Part shown: positions 26,338 to 35,567 of the stretch, in pieces | How the letters are laid out: each line of letters begins with the position of its first letter | How positions within the stretch are numbered: the stretch's first letter is position 1 | From: SXRF01 sp039808985 | GTDB lineage: Bacteria > Pseudomonadota > Alphaproteobacteria > Rickettsiales > SXRF01 | Length of the DNA stretch: 64,000 nucleotides | Assembly (NCBI GenBank): GCA_039808985.1 | Contig: JBDHUC010000001.1 | Location: forward strand, 1 to 64,000 | Direction of reading: 5' to 3' | Translations under genes and position numbers: made by a program | Notes under the pieces: model-generated | Database searches by the model: none | What the model was told of the DNA's origin: nothing | What the model saw: only the letters and a program-made list of their open reading frames with translations

Positions 26338-26769
26338 CTAATGTATTGGCCTTATCTGTATCTGAGCGTTAAGACGCAATACGCGCTCATACAATTCAAA
26401 AGTGCTGTCAAGCAGGTAGCACACATAAGATGGGAGGATACCATGCAGCATACGGTTATCAACCCGGCAGATATTCTGGAATTCCAGACCATAATGCGCT
26501 GATTTATCGGCATCTATCTGGCCGGAAACAACCGAGCGTTGCGCAAGAAGCCATGACATTACGCAGGAAAGGCGCAAGGTTATTCGTGACATTTCGCAGG
26601 CATACAGGGAACGTGTATTTTTATCCATTTTTGTCTGGTCGTCTTCGCCAAATTCAGTAAAATATTCCTGGGCTTCACAAAGCAATGTCATTGCTTCATT
26701 GTAAACGCCTGGCATAAATAATACATTCTGTGAAACTGACGTTTTTGGTGTTTCAGATCCTATGTCCAT
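26338..26769 (-). CDS. DUF1465-family protein, relative of RcdA (regulator of CtrA degradation)
   Basis: 143 residues, all-helical. YNEAMTLLCEAQEYF, SLYACEMSRITLRLSCVMSWLLAQRSVVSGQI and a C-terminal YLLDSTFELYERVLRLNAQI helix correspond to DUF1465, the family of Caulobacter RcdA, a ClpXP adaptor hub that helps deliver CtrA for proteolysis at the G1-S transition. Whether it does this here depends on CpdR, PopA and CtrA, which are not in the window. It is on the opposite strand between addB and addA. I would call the family firmly and the function tentatively. Confidence 0.8.
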   Translation of the reverse strand: MDIGSETPKTSVSQNVLFMPGVYNEAMTLLCEAQEYFTEFGEDDQTKMDKNTRSLYACEMSRITLRLSCVMSWLLAQRSVVSGQIDADKSAHYGLEFQNICRVDNRMLHGILPSYVCYLLDSTFELYERVLRLNAQIQIRPIH

Positions 26770-26876
26770 AATAAATACACTTTACTAACGGTTTTTAAAA
26801 CTTAACTTTAGTATAACATTGATTTTATTGATTTTGTATTAATTATTTATGACAGTTGGCTGACAAATTAATATTT

Positions 26877-29800
26877 ATGGGAAATAATAATATTAATAAA
26901 TTAATGCAAGAAAATAGAGAAATTGCTTATAATCCAGCATCTTGTGTTTTTGTGTCGGCAAATGCAGGCTCGGGCAAGACCAGCCTGCTGGTTGACAGGG
27001 TATTAAGCCTGTTGCTGCATGGAGTATTACCGGAAAAAATACTATGCCTGACCTTTACTAATGCCGCTGCAGCCGAGATGTCGAGCCGGGTTTTGCAAGC
27101 GCTTGGCTCATGGGTAATGGCGGATAAGGATGAACTTGACAAAAAAATAAGCAAGCTTGCAGGGAAAAACCCGAATCCGGACTTGCTTTCCCGCGCCCGT
27201 GGGCTTTTTGCGAAGGTTCTGGAATCCCCAGGCGGCATAAATATCCAGACAATACATGGGTTTTCACAATCCCTGCTAAGGCGTTTTCCGTTAGAAGCCG
27301 GGGTAAGCCCGTATTTTTCGGTAATGGATGCGCGCAGCGAACAAGAAACCCTGCTGGAAGCACGGCTGCGGTTATTTAGCAATACACGCAGGTCGGACCA
27401 GTCTATCCAGAAATCATTGGATGCCCTGGCGCGTGATATAAGCGAGTTCGGGTTTAATAAACTTATGAAAGAAATAGTTGGTAACAAGCGTAAATTCCAG
27501 ATGATGCTGCAAAATCGAAATGGCATTGCTGACATTGAGCATGAGCTTTATTCACTGTTTAAGCTCAAATTAAATGACAATGTGGAATCATTGCTTGATA
27601 ATTTTTTTACCTATAATGATACGCAATTATTTAATTTAAGAAAAATTGCAGAAAATTTGCTGTTGTCGGAAAAATCAACTGACCAAAAAACCGGTGAAAA
27701 TATTGCGCTATGGCTCGAATATCCAGGCGATAGAATAAAAAATTCCAGCGCCTATATAAATGCGTTCATAAAAGATGATGGTGAAGCGCGAAAAAAAATA
27801 TTCACCAAAGATGCTTTGACGGATGAATCGCTGATAAAAGAATTAATGTTTGAACAGCAACGCGTCAGTGAGTTCCGCGACAAGTTAAATGCCCTTACTG
27901 TGGTTCGGCATAGCGTTGATGTTTTAAATATAGCAGAGGCAATACTTGCGCAATACGAAGCTATAAAACGCAGCCATGCCTGGATGGATTATGATGATCT
28001 TATATTAACGGCCTGCGACCTGCTTACACGTTCTGGTATGTCGCCATGGGTGTTATTCAAGCTTGATAGCGGTATCGACCATATACTGGTTGATGAGGCG
28101 CAGGATACCAGCCCTGAACAATGGCGTATAATTGATGCCCTTACGCAGGAATTTTTTGCTGGAGAAGGAGCAAAGGAAATTGAAAGATCGTTGTTCATAG
28201 TAGGCGATGAGAAGCAGTCTATCTATAGTTTTCAGGGGGCAGACGTCAAGGAGCTGGCACGGATGCAAAGCTATTTTTCTGATTCGATAAGTGCGGCACA
28301 TAAAGAGGTGCATTCACTGGCACTTAGCAGGTCGTACCGGTCTACAGATGCAATTTTACAGGTTGTTGATGCAGTTTTTGCAACTGATGCAGCGCGGGAA
28401 GGGGTGACTTTTTCGGGAACCGGGTTAGAGCATATCCCAACACGCAGCGGCCAGCCGGGACTTGTTGAATTATGGCCGGTTATCAGGCCGGAAGAAGTTG
28501 AAAATGAAAACAGCCTGACCCCAAACGTCCGTCTTGTGCGCCATATAGCTGACACCATACAGGACTGGATAAAAAAAGGTGAGGCGGAGGCGGGGGATAT
28601 AATGATACTGCTGCGTAGGAGGGCCGGGCTTGCAGACGGGCTGGTGCGTGCCCTTAAACGGCGGGGCGTGGCTGTGGCAGGCAGCGACAGGATGGAACTG
28701 AATGATAACCTCGCAGTGCAGGATCTTATCGCCATAGGGCAGGTTCTATTGCTGCCGGAAGATGACCTGACGCTGGCGGCATGCCTGAAAAGTCCGATAT
28801 TCAATTTAGATGATAATGATCTTTATAAGCTGGCTTACGGGCGGGATGGAAAGAAAATATGGCAGCGGCTTGCGGCGATGCCTGAATTTTCTAAAAGCCA
28901 TGAATTATTTACAGAGATGCGCGCATTGGCGGATTACACCCCTCCATTTGAGTTGTATTCACATTTGCTTGATAATCTTGGCGCCCGTTCACGCTTTATA
29001 GGCAGGATGGGAGAGGAATGTACAGACCCGATTGATGAATTCATGCAGCAGGCACTGCTTTATGAACGCTCCCACCCGCCATCGCTACAGGGATTTATAC
29101 ACTGGATTGTAAATAGTAATAGCGAGATAAAGCGTGATATGGAGCAGGCCAGGAACTCGGTTCGCATCATGACTATACATGGCGCAAAAGGGCTGCAATC
29201 TAAAATAGTTATATTGCCTGATACAACGAATGTACCGATGGAGCATGATTCGCTGCAGTGGCTGGGCGGGGTGGCTGTGCGCTCACCTTCTGCAAAGAAT
29301 GATGATATGATTTTAAAAAAAATACGTGCCTCGAAATTCGCAGAGAGCATGGGAGAATATCGCCGCCTTTTGTATGTGGCACTTACACGCGCTGAAGACA
29401 GGCTGTATATCTGCGGGGCGACAGGACGGGAAAATATCAGCGAAAAAAGCTGGTATCATCATATTAGGGTCGGCATGGAAAATATCGCGCAGAAATTTGA
29501 TATGAAGTTTGGCGAGGGATTGAGGGTTGGGTATTGCAACCCAGCACTTGCTGAGGGGTCTGGTGGCAAAAATACTGATGGGAATATTAATCCAGGACTC
29601 AATTATAAAAACGGGGTGACAGCGTATTGCAATCAATTTGTTTATCTGCAAAACCCTGCGCCGTTTGAGCCATCGCCAAGCAGGCCATTGGTTCCATCGA
29701 GGCTAACTGGCGAAATGCCGCCAGCCGCATCGCCAATTGCAAAAAATGATGTGTATAAAACAGGAAAATTTATTCACATGCTTATGCAGTATCTGCCCGG

Positions 29801-30263
29801 ATATAAAAACAACAGGAGGGAAGCCGCCAGGAAAATAGCCGGAAACTTCTTTAAAGACCTGGGTTATGAGCAGGTGGAAAAGGCAATTAATGATACGCTT
29901 GCCGTTATAGATAAGTCAGAATTTGAATTTTTATTTGGCGAGAATGCCCAGGCTGAAGTCCCGATAATTGGTAATATTGAAATAAATGGAAAAAATATCA
30001 CTGTGTCCGGACAAATAGACAGGTTGTATATTGATGACGAAAAAATATGGATAGTTGATTTTAAAAGCAACCAGACACCACCTGCATCGCATGATAAAAT
30101 ACCGGTTTCCTACATCCGCCAGTTAGCCCTTTACCGCCTGCTTATGCAGCACATATACCCAGGAAAAAGCATAAATTGCGCGCTGTTATGGACGGCAACT
30201 GCAAAACTTGATGTTTTGCCTGATGGATTGCTTGACGAATGGCCAATCAGTTCCTACATATAA
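26877..30263 (+). CDS. addA: AddA, helicase-nuclease subunit of AddAB
   Basis: 1128 residues from ATG 26877; a TTG at 26856 could add 7 residues. UvrD-type motifs in order: SANAGSGKTSLLVDR (about 27-41), LTFTNAAAAEM, DYDDLI, ILVDEAQDTSPEQW, VGDEKQSIYSFQGAD, RSYRST, IMTIHGAKGLQSKIV, YVALTRAEDRLYI, followed by the C-terminal RecB nuclease with IWIVDFKSNQTPP (about 1062). Partner AddB is encoded 830 bases upstream. trxA follows 22 bases downstream, the order addB-addA-trxA being common in alphaproteobacteria. Confidence 0.95.
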   Translation: MGNNNINKLMQENREIAYNPASCVFVSANAGSGKTSLLVDRVLSLLLHGVLPEKILCLTFTNAAAAEMSSRVLQALGSWVMADKDELDKKISKLAGKNPNPDLLSRARGLFAKVLESPGGINIQTIHGFSQSLLRRFPLEAGVSPYFSVMDARSEQETLLEARLRLFSNTRRSDQSIQKSLDALARDISEFGFNKLMKEIVGNKRKFQMMLQNRNGIADIEHELYSLFKLKLNDNVESLLDNFFTYNDTQLFNLRKIAENLLLSEKSTDQKTGENIALWLEYPGDRIKNSSAYINAFIKDDGEARKKIFTKDALTDESLIKELMFEQQRVSEFRDKLNALTVVRHSVDVLNIAEAILAQYEAIKRSHAWMDYDDLILTACDLLTRSGMSPWVLFKLDSGIDHILVDEAQDTSPEQWRIIDALTQEFFAGEGAKEIERSLFIVGDEKQSIYSFQGADVKELARMQSYFSDSISAAHKEVHSLALSRSYRSTDAILQVVDAVFATDAAREGVTFSGTGLEHIPTRSGQPGLVELWPVIRPEEVENENSLTPNVRLVRHIADTIQDWIKKGEAEAGDIMILLRRRAGLADGLVRALKRRGVAVAGSDRMELNDNLAVQDLIAIGQVLLLPEDDLTLAACLKSPIFNLDDNDLYKLAYGRDGKKIWQRLAAMPEFSKSHELFTEMRALADYTPPFELYSHLLDNLGARSRFIGRMGEECTDPIDEFMQQALLYERSHPPSLQGFIHWIVNSNSEIKRDMEQARNSVRIMTIHGAKGLQSKIVILPDTTNVPMEHDSLQWLGGVAVRSPSAKNDDMILKKIRASKFAESMGEYRRLLYVALTRAEDRLYICGATGRENISEKSWYHHIRVGMENIAQKFDMKFGEGLRVGYCNPALAEGSGGKNTDGNINPGLNYKNGVTAYCNQFVYLQNPAPFEPSPSRPLVPSRLTGEMPPAASPIAKNDVYKTGKFIHMLMQYLPGYKNNRREAARKIAGNFFKDLGYEQVEKAINDTLAVIDKSEFEFLFGENAQAEVPIIGNIEINGKNITVSGQIDRLYIDDEKIWIVDFKSNQTPPASHDKIPVSYIRQLALYRLLMQHIYPGKSINCALLWTATAKLDVLPDGLLDEWPISSYI

Positions 30264-30285
30264 TACATCAACTGAAAGGATATAT

Positions 30286-30606
30286 ATGACCCTACATATT
30301 GACGATAGCGAATTCGAATCTAAAGTATTGAATGCCAGCGGGACTTTCCTTGTGGATTTCTGGGCTGAATGGTGTGGCCCATGCCGACAGATAGCCCCGA
30401 TACTTGATGAGATTGCAAAGGAACGCGAAGGAAAAATTACTGTAGTAAAAGTCAATATCGACAAAAATCCGGCAACACCCCAGAAATATGGTGTTCGCGG
30501 CATCCCGACCCTTATTATATTCAAGGATGGAAAGGCTGTTTCAACAAAAGTTGGGTCGCTCCCTAAAAGCAAGCTTATGGAATGGGTAGATTCTGCCGCT
30601 GCTTAG
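30286..30606 (+). CDS. trxA: Thioredoxin
   Basis: 106 residues; cytoplasmic disulfide reductant. Active site FWAEWCGPCRQIAP, then the cis-proline block RGIPTLIIFKDGK. ATG 30286 is preceded by GAAAGGA at the right distance; longer in-frame starts reach back into addA and are not credible. Probably transcribed with addA. Confidence 0.96.
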   Translation: MTLHIDDSEFESKVLNASGTFLVDFWAEWCGPCRQIAPILDEIAKEREGKITVVKVNIDKNPATPQKYGVRGIPTLIIFKDGKAVSTKVGSLPKSKLMEWVDSAAA

Positions 30607-30652
30607 TTTTGCTCCTAATGCCAAGATAACATTTTCCCAAAAAAACGGGGGA

Positions 30653-31489
30653 ATGGCGAATATTTCGGCAAGGCTCCTGCTCGATTTTGATTTGCGCGCC
30701 ATTACAGCCAGCGAAATTGAATTTTACCTGTTTGGTTCAGACGGAAAGGATCTCGCCCCCTTCTGGGATGAAGTGAGGGCTGCATGTCTGGCTGCTGGTA
30801 TAAATATCTTCAAAATTGAGAAAGAGCGAGGTCATGAGCAGTATGAAATATCGCTTTTGCCAAATCGGAGTGCGGAAAAAACCGTGCAGGATACGCTGGC
30901 GCTTAAGGGGATAGTAAGAAATACAGCCCATAAATATGCAATGCAGGCGAGTTTTGCGTCTAAGCCACTGGCGAATGATTTTGGCAGCGGCTTGCATATA
31001 CATGTCCATCTTGAAGACAAACAGGGAAAAAACCAGTATGTAAAACAGGATACGCTGATTAGTGACACACTTAACTATTCTTTGGGCGGGCTGTTGTTAT
31101 GGATGCCAGATACTATGCCTATATTTGCGCCATCCCCTGCTTCCTACCTGCGTTTCTCACCGGGCGGAAATGCGCCGCAAACCGTAAGCTGGGGGGCTAA
31201 TAACCGTACGGTTGCCCTTCGCCTTCCAGATTCGGAGCATGATAATAAGCGCATTGAACACAGGGTAAGTGGTGCTGATGCTGATGTATGGCAGGTGATG
31301 TATGTTATTCTCTGTGCCATCCATTACGGGCTTTTAACCAGGGCAAAGCCTGATGGCCAGGTTTATGGTGATGCTGGGCTGGAAATGTATAATAAACCAA
31401 GGTTTCCTGCCACTTTTGAAGTGGCTGCCAAACGTATGGAGCAATCTATTTTCCCATTAAGGCAGTATGGCGTATTAATTGATTCTTAA
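30653..31489 (+). CDS. Glutamine-synthetase-like catalytic domain protein, no N-terminal beta-grasp
   Basis: 278 residues that cover only the glutamine synthetase catalytic fold. Seen: SEIEFYLF (metal-binding Glu pair region), HEQYEISL (second metal Glu), SGLHIHVHL (the ATP/Glu-binding His), SWGANNRTVALRLP (the catalytic Arg) and RIEHRVSGADADVW. Full-length GS has about 450 residues with an N-terminal beta-grasp domain that completes each active site in the oligomer; that part is absent here. The ATG has GGGGGA touching it. The open frame continues upstream in-frame to 30590 (…PNAKITFSQKNGG) with no standard start codon. Either a diverged gamma-glutamyl ligase or a remnant. Confidence 0.72.
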   Translation: MANISARLLLDFDLRAITASEIEFYLFGSDGKDLAPFWDEVRAACLAAGINIFKIEKERGHEQYEISLLPNRSAEKTVQDTLALKGIVRNTAHKYAMQASFASKPLANDFGSGLHIHVHLEDKQGKNQYVKQDTLISDTLNYSLGGLLLWMPDTMPIFAPSPASYLRFSPGGNAPQTVSWGANNRTVALRLPDSEHDNKRIEHRVSGADADVWQVMYVILCAIHYGLLTRAKPDGQVYGDAGLEMYNKPRFPATFEVAAKRMEQSIFPLRQYGVLIDS

Positions 31490-31548
31490 TTTATTTTTGC
31501 GACAATAATACATTAAAAAATAAATGGTTGCCGCAAAATAGGTTCGTG

Positions 31549-33417
31549 ATGCCGCCCGATAACCCATCTTACGATTATTACAATTATAATGCAAATAATA
31601 CAGGCAGGCGCGGCGCGTTTACTTTGCTTGAACTGTCTATAGTTATTGTGATTATCGGCCTGCTTATATCAATGGGATTTTCAATATCAAAGAAAATGAT
31701 TGATACGGCAAAGCTCAGCGCTACGCAGAACCGCATGGATGCAATCGAGAAGTCATTATCAACTTTTTTTCAGAAAAATGGCCGTCTTCCATGCCCCGGT
31801 GATGAATCACTCCAGATCAGCAGCGCTAATTATGGGCTGGAAGCCAGTGCGGCTGGCCTTGATACATGTGCTGGCGGGGCAATAGCGGCCAGTTATACTA
31901 CTAATGCGACTTATGTGCGCAAAGCGGCAGAAGGTTCGGTTCCTGTACTTACACTGGGATTACCAAAAGATTTTATGTATGATGGGTGGGGAAGGAAAAT
32001 TGCGTATGCAGTTAACCCGGTAATGACCACTTCCGGATATGCCAGAGATTATTTCCCGCTAAAACACAGCGTTTGTGCCACAAATACCGCAATCAGGATA
32101 AAAGATGCATCTGGGGCATATCGTTCCAGCAGCGCGGTTTATGCACTTATAAGCTATGGTTTGAATGGGCATGGCGGATATGGCAATGATGGGGCGCGTT
32201 ATAACAAAGGCGCTACCGGCGCGGATGAGCTTACGAACTGCCACTGTACCAGCGCTGCGGTAGATTCAGCTTATAATGGCGACTATGTGCAAAGGAGCCC
32301 GAACCCTTATATCTGGGGTACGGATTATTTTGATGATATAGTGCGATATAAAGAGCGTTGGCAACTGGTAACGGATGGCGGGGCTAATGATAATGGCTAT
32401 CGTGGGCCTGACCTGGCTGTTGCTTTCCAGAAAGCTGCCACGGGGACTGTGTATGTATATAATAACCAATGCGCTGCTTTTGTTAAACAGGCCGCGTTAA
32501 ATCCATTGCCAACACAGAAGCCGCTTGGTATTGCATTTACCGCTGGAAACAGGCATCTGCTTACTTATTCAGCGCTTGGCTGCAATTTATATAAAATTTC
32601 TGGCGGCGGAATACTTACCAACCAATCCAGCGCCTTTTCTACTGCGTGTACTTATAATGCTTCTGGCACAATGGCTTTATCTAATAACGGTTATCTCGCA
32701 ATTGCAGATACAACCAATATAAAGTTCTGGAAACAATCAGGTGATGTATTTGTAAAGCTGAATACAGCATATGATTTTGCTAATACCAATACGCTGACCT
32801 CATTCTCGCCTGATGCGGTTTATTTTGCTGTTTTGCCAACTGCCAGCGGTACTACGGTTCCGGTATACAGGCGCAATAGCAACGACAGCTTTACTTCTAT
32901 AACAGCAGCAAGCCATTCTACTGCCACTGCTAAAAATTCAGTGGCATTTTCGAAGGATGGAAAGTATCTGGCGGCTACATCCAGTGCTAATATTTACTTA
33001 TGGCGCGTGCTTAATAATGGTGCTTTCCTGGCGATAACTACGCTTACGCCTGCTGGTTCGTCGGCGCTTACTGGTGTCACTTTTTCGCCTGACGGGAGAT
33101 ATATGGTTGTAGGCAGGGCCGAAACACCATATTTAATTATTTATAAAATAGACCCAAATGATACATTTACAGCGCTTGCAGCGCCTACAGGCGTTCCGGC
33201 TGCATCGACAGGGCTAGGATTTTCATTCAGTTCAGATTCCAACTACCTGGCTATGGTAACGGCCAATACCTCGCATCCTGTTCTCCTGTTCAACAGGACA
33301 GCAGCTAATAGCTATAAATATATGGCTGCTCCTTTTACTGCCGGTGCAACACCAACAACCCCTCTTGATAATATACTCGCTTCCAGCTCAGGTGGGGCTG
33401 TTGCATTTAGCCGTTAG
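31549..33417 (+). CDS. Prepilin-type protein fused to a WD40-like beta-propeller
   Basis: 622 residues. The N-terminus is a class III signal: basic GRRGA then FTLLELSIVIVIIGLLISMGF (residues 24-44), the glutamate at +5 being E28. A pseudopilin head follows, with FQKNGRLPCPGDE (about 74-86). From about 315 to the end come six to seven beta-propeller blades, each with an F-S/T-x-D/G-x-Y-L-type strand: AFTAGNRHLL, ALSNNGYLAIADT, SFSPDAVYFAV, AFSKDGKYLAATS, TFSPDGRYMVVG, SFSSDSNYLAMV and a closing GGAVAFSR. I chose ATG 31549 (TTG 31528 is alternative). Likely a minor pilin that displays a propeller at a pilus tip or on the surface. The 3' end overlaps convergent ispH by 11 bases. Confidence 0.85.
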   Translation: MPPDNPSYDYYNYNANNTGRRGAFTLLELSIVIVIIGLLISMGFSISKKMIDTAKLSATQNRMDAIEKSLSTFFQKNGRLPCPGDESLQISSANYGLEASAAGLDTCAGGAIAASYTTNATYVRKAAEGSVPVLTLGLPKDFMYDGWGRKIAYAVNPVMTTSGYARDYFPLKHSVCATNTAIRIKDASGAYRSSSAVYALISYGLNGHGGYGNDGARYNKGATGADELTNCHCTSAAVDSAYNGDYVQRSPNPYIWGTDYFDDIVRYKERWQLVTDGGANDNGYRGPDLAVAFQKAATGTVYVYNNQCAAFVKQAALNPLPTQKPLGIAFTAGNRHLLTYSALGCNLYKISGGGILTNQSSAFSTACTYNASGTMALSNNGYLAIADTTNIKFWKQSGDVFVKLNTAYDFANTNTLTSFSPDAVYFAVLPTASGTTVPVYRRNSNDSFTSITAASHSTATAKNSVAFSKDGKYLAATSSANIYLWRVLNNGAFLAITTLTPAGSSALTGVTFSPDGRYMVVGRAETPYLIIYKIDPNDTFTALAAPTGVPAASTGLGFSFSSDSNYLAMVTANTSHPVLLFNRTAANSYKYMAAPFTAGATPTTPLDNILASSSGGAVAFSR

Positions 33418-34366
33418 GGTGAAGCATATGTTCGCCAGTTACTTCTGGCGGCAATTTAAAGCGCGTGTTTTCAGCAATTCCTGAAAGGGTTTCGGTAATA
33501 GTTGGGCGCAATTTTGCAATTGCATTTACAACGCCCTGAACAAGATGCTCAGGCGCAGAAGCCCCCGCTGTTATGCCGACGGAATTTATATTATCGAACC
33601 AATGCGGATTTAAGTTTCTGGCATCATCTATCAAATAGGCGGCTATTCCAATTTCAGACGCAAGGTCGCGCAGGCGGTTGGAATTGGAGCTGTTTGCCGA
33701 ACCTACTACCAGCACCAGGTCTACCTGTTTTGCCAGGTCACGAACAGCGTTCTGCCGGTTTTGCGTTGCATAGCATATATCGCGCAGTTCAGGACCGGAA
33801 ATTTCAGGAAAACGGTTTTTAAGTGCTGTTATTATGTCCTTGGTGTCGTCAACGCTTAATGTTGTTTGCGTTACGTAAGCCAATTTATCAGGGTTATTTA
33901 CTATAAGTTTTGCTACATCACCTACATTCTGTACAAGAAATACACCATTTTGCACACGTCCGCTGGTGCCTTCAACTTCAGGGTGGCCTTCATGGCCAAT
34001 GAGAATTATCTGCCTGTCCTGAGCCTCATAACGCTGCGCCTCCTTGTGAACCTTTGTAACCAGGGGGCAGGTTGCATCAATAACAGGCAAGTCACGCAGA
34101 CGGGCAGAATTTTCTACTTTTTCGGAAATGCCATGCGCGGAGAAAACAGTTATTGCGCCGTCAGGTATTTCACTTACTTCCTGCACAAATATAACGCCTT
34201 TAGAGCGCAAATCTTCAACCACCCAGCGGTTGTGAACTATCTCATGGCGTACGTAAACCGGTGCTCCGTAAATGCTCAGTGCTTTTTCAACGATTTCTAT
34301 GGCGCGGTCTACACCTGCACAGAAACCTCGCGGCTGGGCGAGTATTATTTTAAGTGGCTGCATCAT
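33407..34366 (-). CDS. ispH: 4-hydroxy-3-methylbut-2-enyl diphosphate reductase
   Basis: Last enzyme of the non-mevalonate isoprenoid pathway, 319 residues, [4Fe-4S]. The three cluster cysteines are present in QPRGFCAGVDRA (C16), DATCPLVTKVH and DICYATQNRQ; the GHEGHPEVEGTSG block is seen. Starts MMQP; the second Met (34363) is equally possible. Stand-alone on the minus strand. Confidence 0.96.
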   Translation of the reverse strand: MMQPLKIILAQPRGFCAGVDRAIEIVEKALSIYGAPVYVRHEIVHNRWVVEDLRSKGVIFVQEVSEIPDGAITVFSAHGISEKVENSARLRDLPVIDATCPLVTKVHKEAQRYEAQDRQIILIGHEGHPEVEGTSGRVQNGVFLVQNVGDVAKLIVNNPDKLAYVTQTTLSVDDTKDIITALKNRFPEISGPELRDICYATQNRQNAVRDLAKQVDLVLVVGSANSSNSNRLRDLASEIGIAAYLIDDARNLNPHWFDNINSVGITAGASAPEHLVQGVVNAIAKLRPTITETLSGIAENTRFKLPPEVTGEHMLHPNG

Positions 34367-34380
34367 ATATTTTTCGTTTT

Positions 34381-34456
34381 GTCATTGCGAAATAAAGGTG
34401 AAGCAATCCAGCTTATAATTAATGGATTGCCGCATCGCTTTGCTCCTCGCAATGAC
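34381..34456. repeat. Repeat family C: GTCATTGCGA...TCGCAATGAC palindrome
   Basis: GTCATTGCGA (34381-34390) pairs with TCGCAATGAC (34447-34456); inside, GCAATCCA pairs with TGGATTGC. This is the style of dispersed palindromes common in Rickettsiales-type genomes. It lies between ispH and zapE. Confidence 0.8.
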
Positions 34457-34469
34457 GAGTGATAATTCA

Positions 34470-35567
34470 TCATATTGCTTCCAGCCTTTCATCATAACCC
34501 GGTGACTGCATTTCGACAAGGCGCGAAACTGTGCGCTGGAATTCAAATGAATTAATGCCGTTTTGGTAAATTTCTTCGGTGCGTACTGCCGCTGTGCATA
34601 TCAGCCTTATTTTGTGTTCGTAAAATGTGTCTATCAATGTAGAAAAACGTTTGGCAGAGTTGTGCTGTTCTGGCTGTAGCTTGGGAATGCCAGTAAGAAT
34701 AATAACATCCATTCTGCGCGCAAGAGCGAGATAATCCGCAGCACCAAGCATGGTTTCGCACAATTCATGGAAGGTGAAAATACCAATTTTATTATTATAA
34801 GCCTTAAATTCAATATGCCTGCCCTGTACTATAAGGGTTTGCTTTTCCGGACTGCCGCTTATGCCAAGGTTTTTAAGCGATTTAGCGATAAATTTGTCGG
34901 CGTTTTCCCCCAGTGGATAATAATAAAACTGCAAATGGCTGTATCCCTGCTGGTAGCGGTAGTCATCGGGACTGGATAAAGATGCAACAGTCATTTTTTC
35001 TTCGATAAGCTCAATGAATTTTGCAAAGCGCTCGGCCTGAACCCCTCCCGTGTACAAGGCAGCAGGAGGCCGGTTGGAAGTGCTTACAATGCAGGCATTA
35101 TTAGAAAATAATCCGTCAAAAAGGCGATATAAAAGCGTCGCATCGGCAACATCGGTTGCCTGTAATTCATCAAAACAAAGAAGGTTCGTTTCTTCTGCTA
35201 TCTCACGCGCAAGCCCCATTACCGGGTCTTTCCTGCCTTCCTGTCTTAGTTTATGGATCCTGGCATGGACTTCCTGCATGAAAGCGTGAAAATGCACCCG
35301 GCGTTTCCTTATATCTGTATTCTCAACTGGAACGGCATCAAAAAATAAATCCATCAGCATGGATTTGCCGCGCCCGACATTGCCGTATATATATAGGCCG
35401 CAAACAGGAGCAGATGTTTTGCTGAACAGAGATTTTTTCTTAGGCGCAACCAGGCTGTCCAGAATTTCCTGAAGCTTTATAAGCAGGCTGCGTTGCGCTG
35501 AGTCATCTTGTATCAGGCCTTGTGCAACGAGTAATTGATAGCTTTTGTTGAGGTCGGGTTTAATCAT
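34470..35567 (-). CDS. zapE: Cell division protein ZapE (AFG1-like ATPase)
   Basis: 365 residues, AAA-type ATPase. Walker A YGNVGRGKSML, Walker B LLCFDELQATDVADA, sensor VSTSNRPP are clear. ZapE/AFG1 proteins modulate FtsZ rings or assist membrane protein handling. The ATG overlaps the tsaB stop (ATGA, 35564-35567), implying coupled translation. Confidence 0.92.
   Translation of the reverse strand: MIKPDLNKSYQLLVAQGLIQDDSAQRSLLIKLQEILDSLVAPKKKSLFSKTSAPVCGLYIYGNVGRGKSMLMDLFFDAVPVENTDIRKRRVHFHAFMQEVHARIHKLRQEGRKDPVMGLAREIAEETNLLCFDELQATDVADATLLYRLFDGLFSNNACIVSTSNRPPAALYTGGVQAERFAKFIELIEEKMTVASLSSPDDYRYQQGYSHLQFYYYPLGENADKFIAKSLKNLGISGSPEKQTLIVQGRHIEFKAYNNKIGIFTFHELCETMLGAADYLALARRMDVIILTGIPKLQPEQHNSAKRFSTLIDTFYEHKIRLICTAAVRTEEIYQNGINSFEFQRTVSRLVEMQSPGYDERLEAI

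Noticed and set aside
24237..28804. Minus-strand open frames of 100-200 codons inside addB and addA (for example 23746-24237, 26927-27535, 28271-28804)
   Set aside because: Their translations are Ser/Arg/Pro-rich without any family signature, and they lie wholly opposite well-supported coding sequence.
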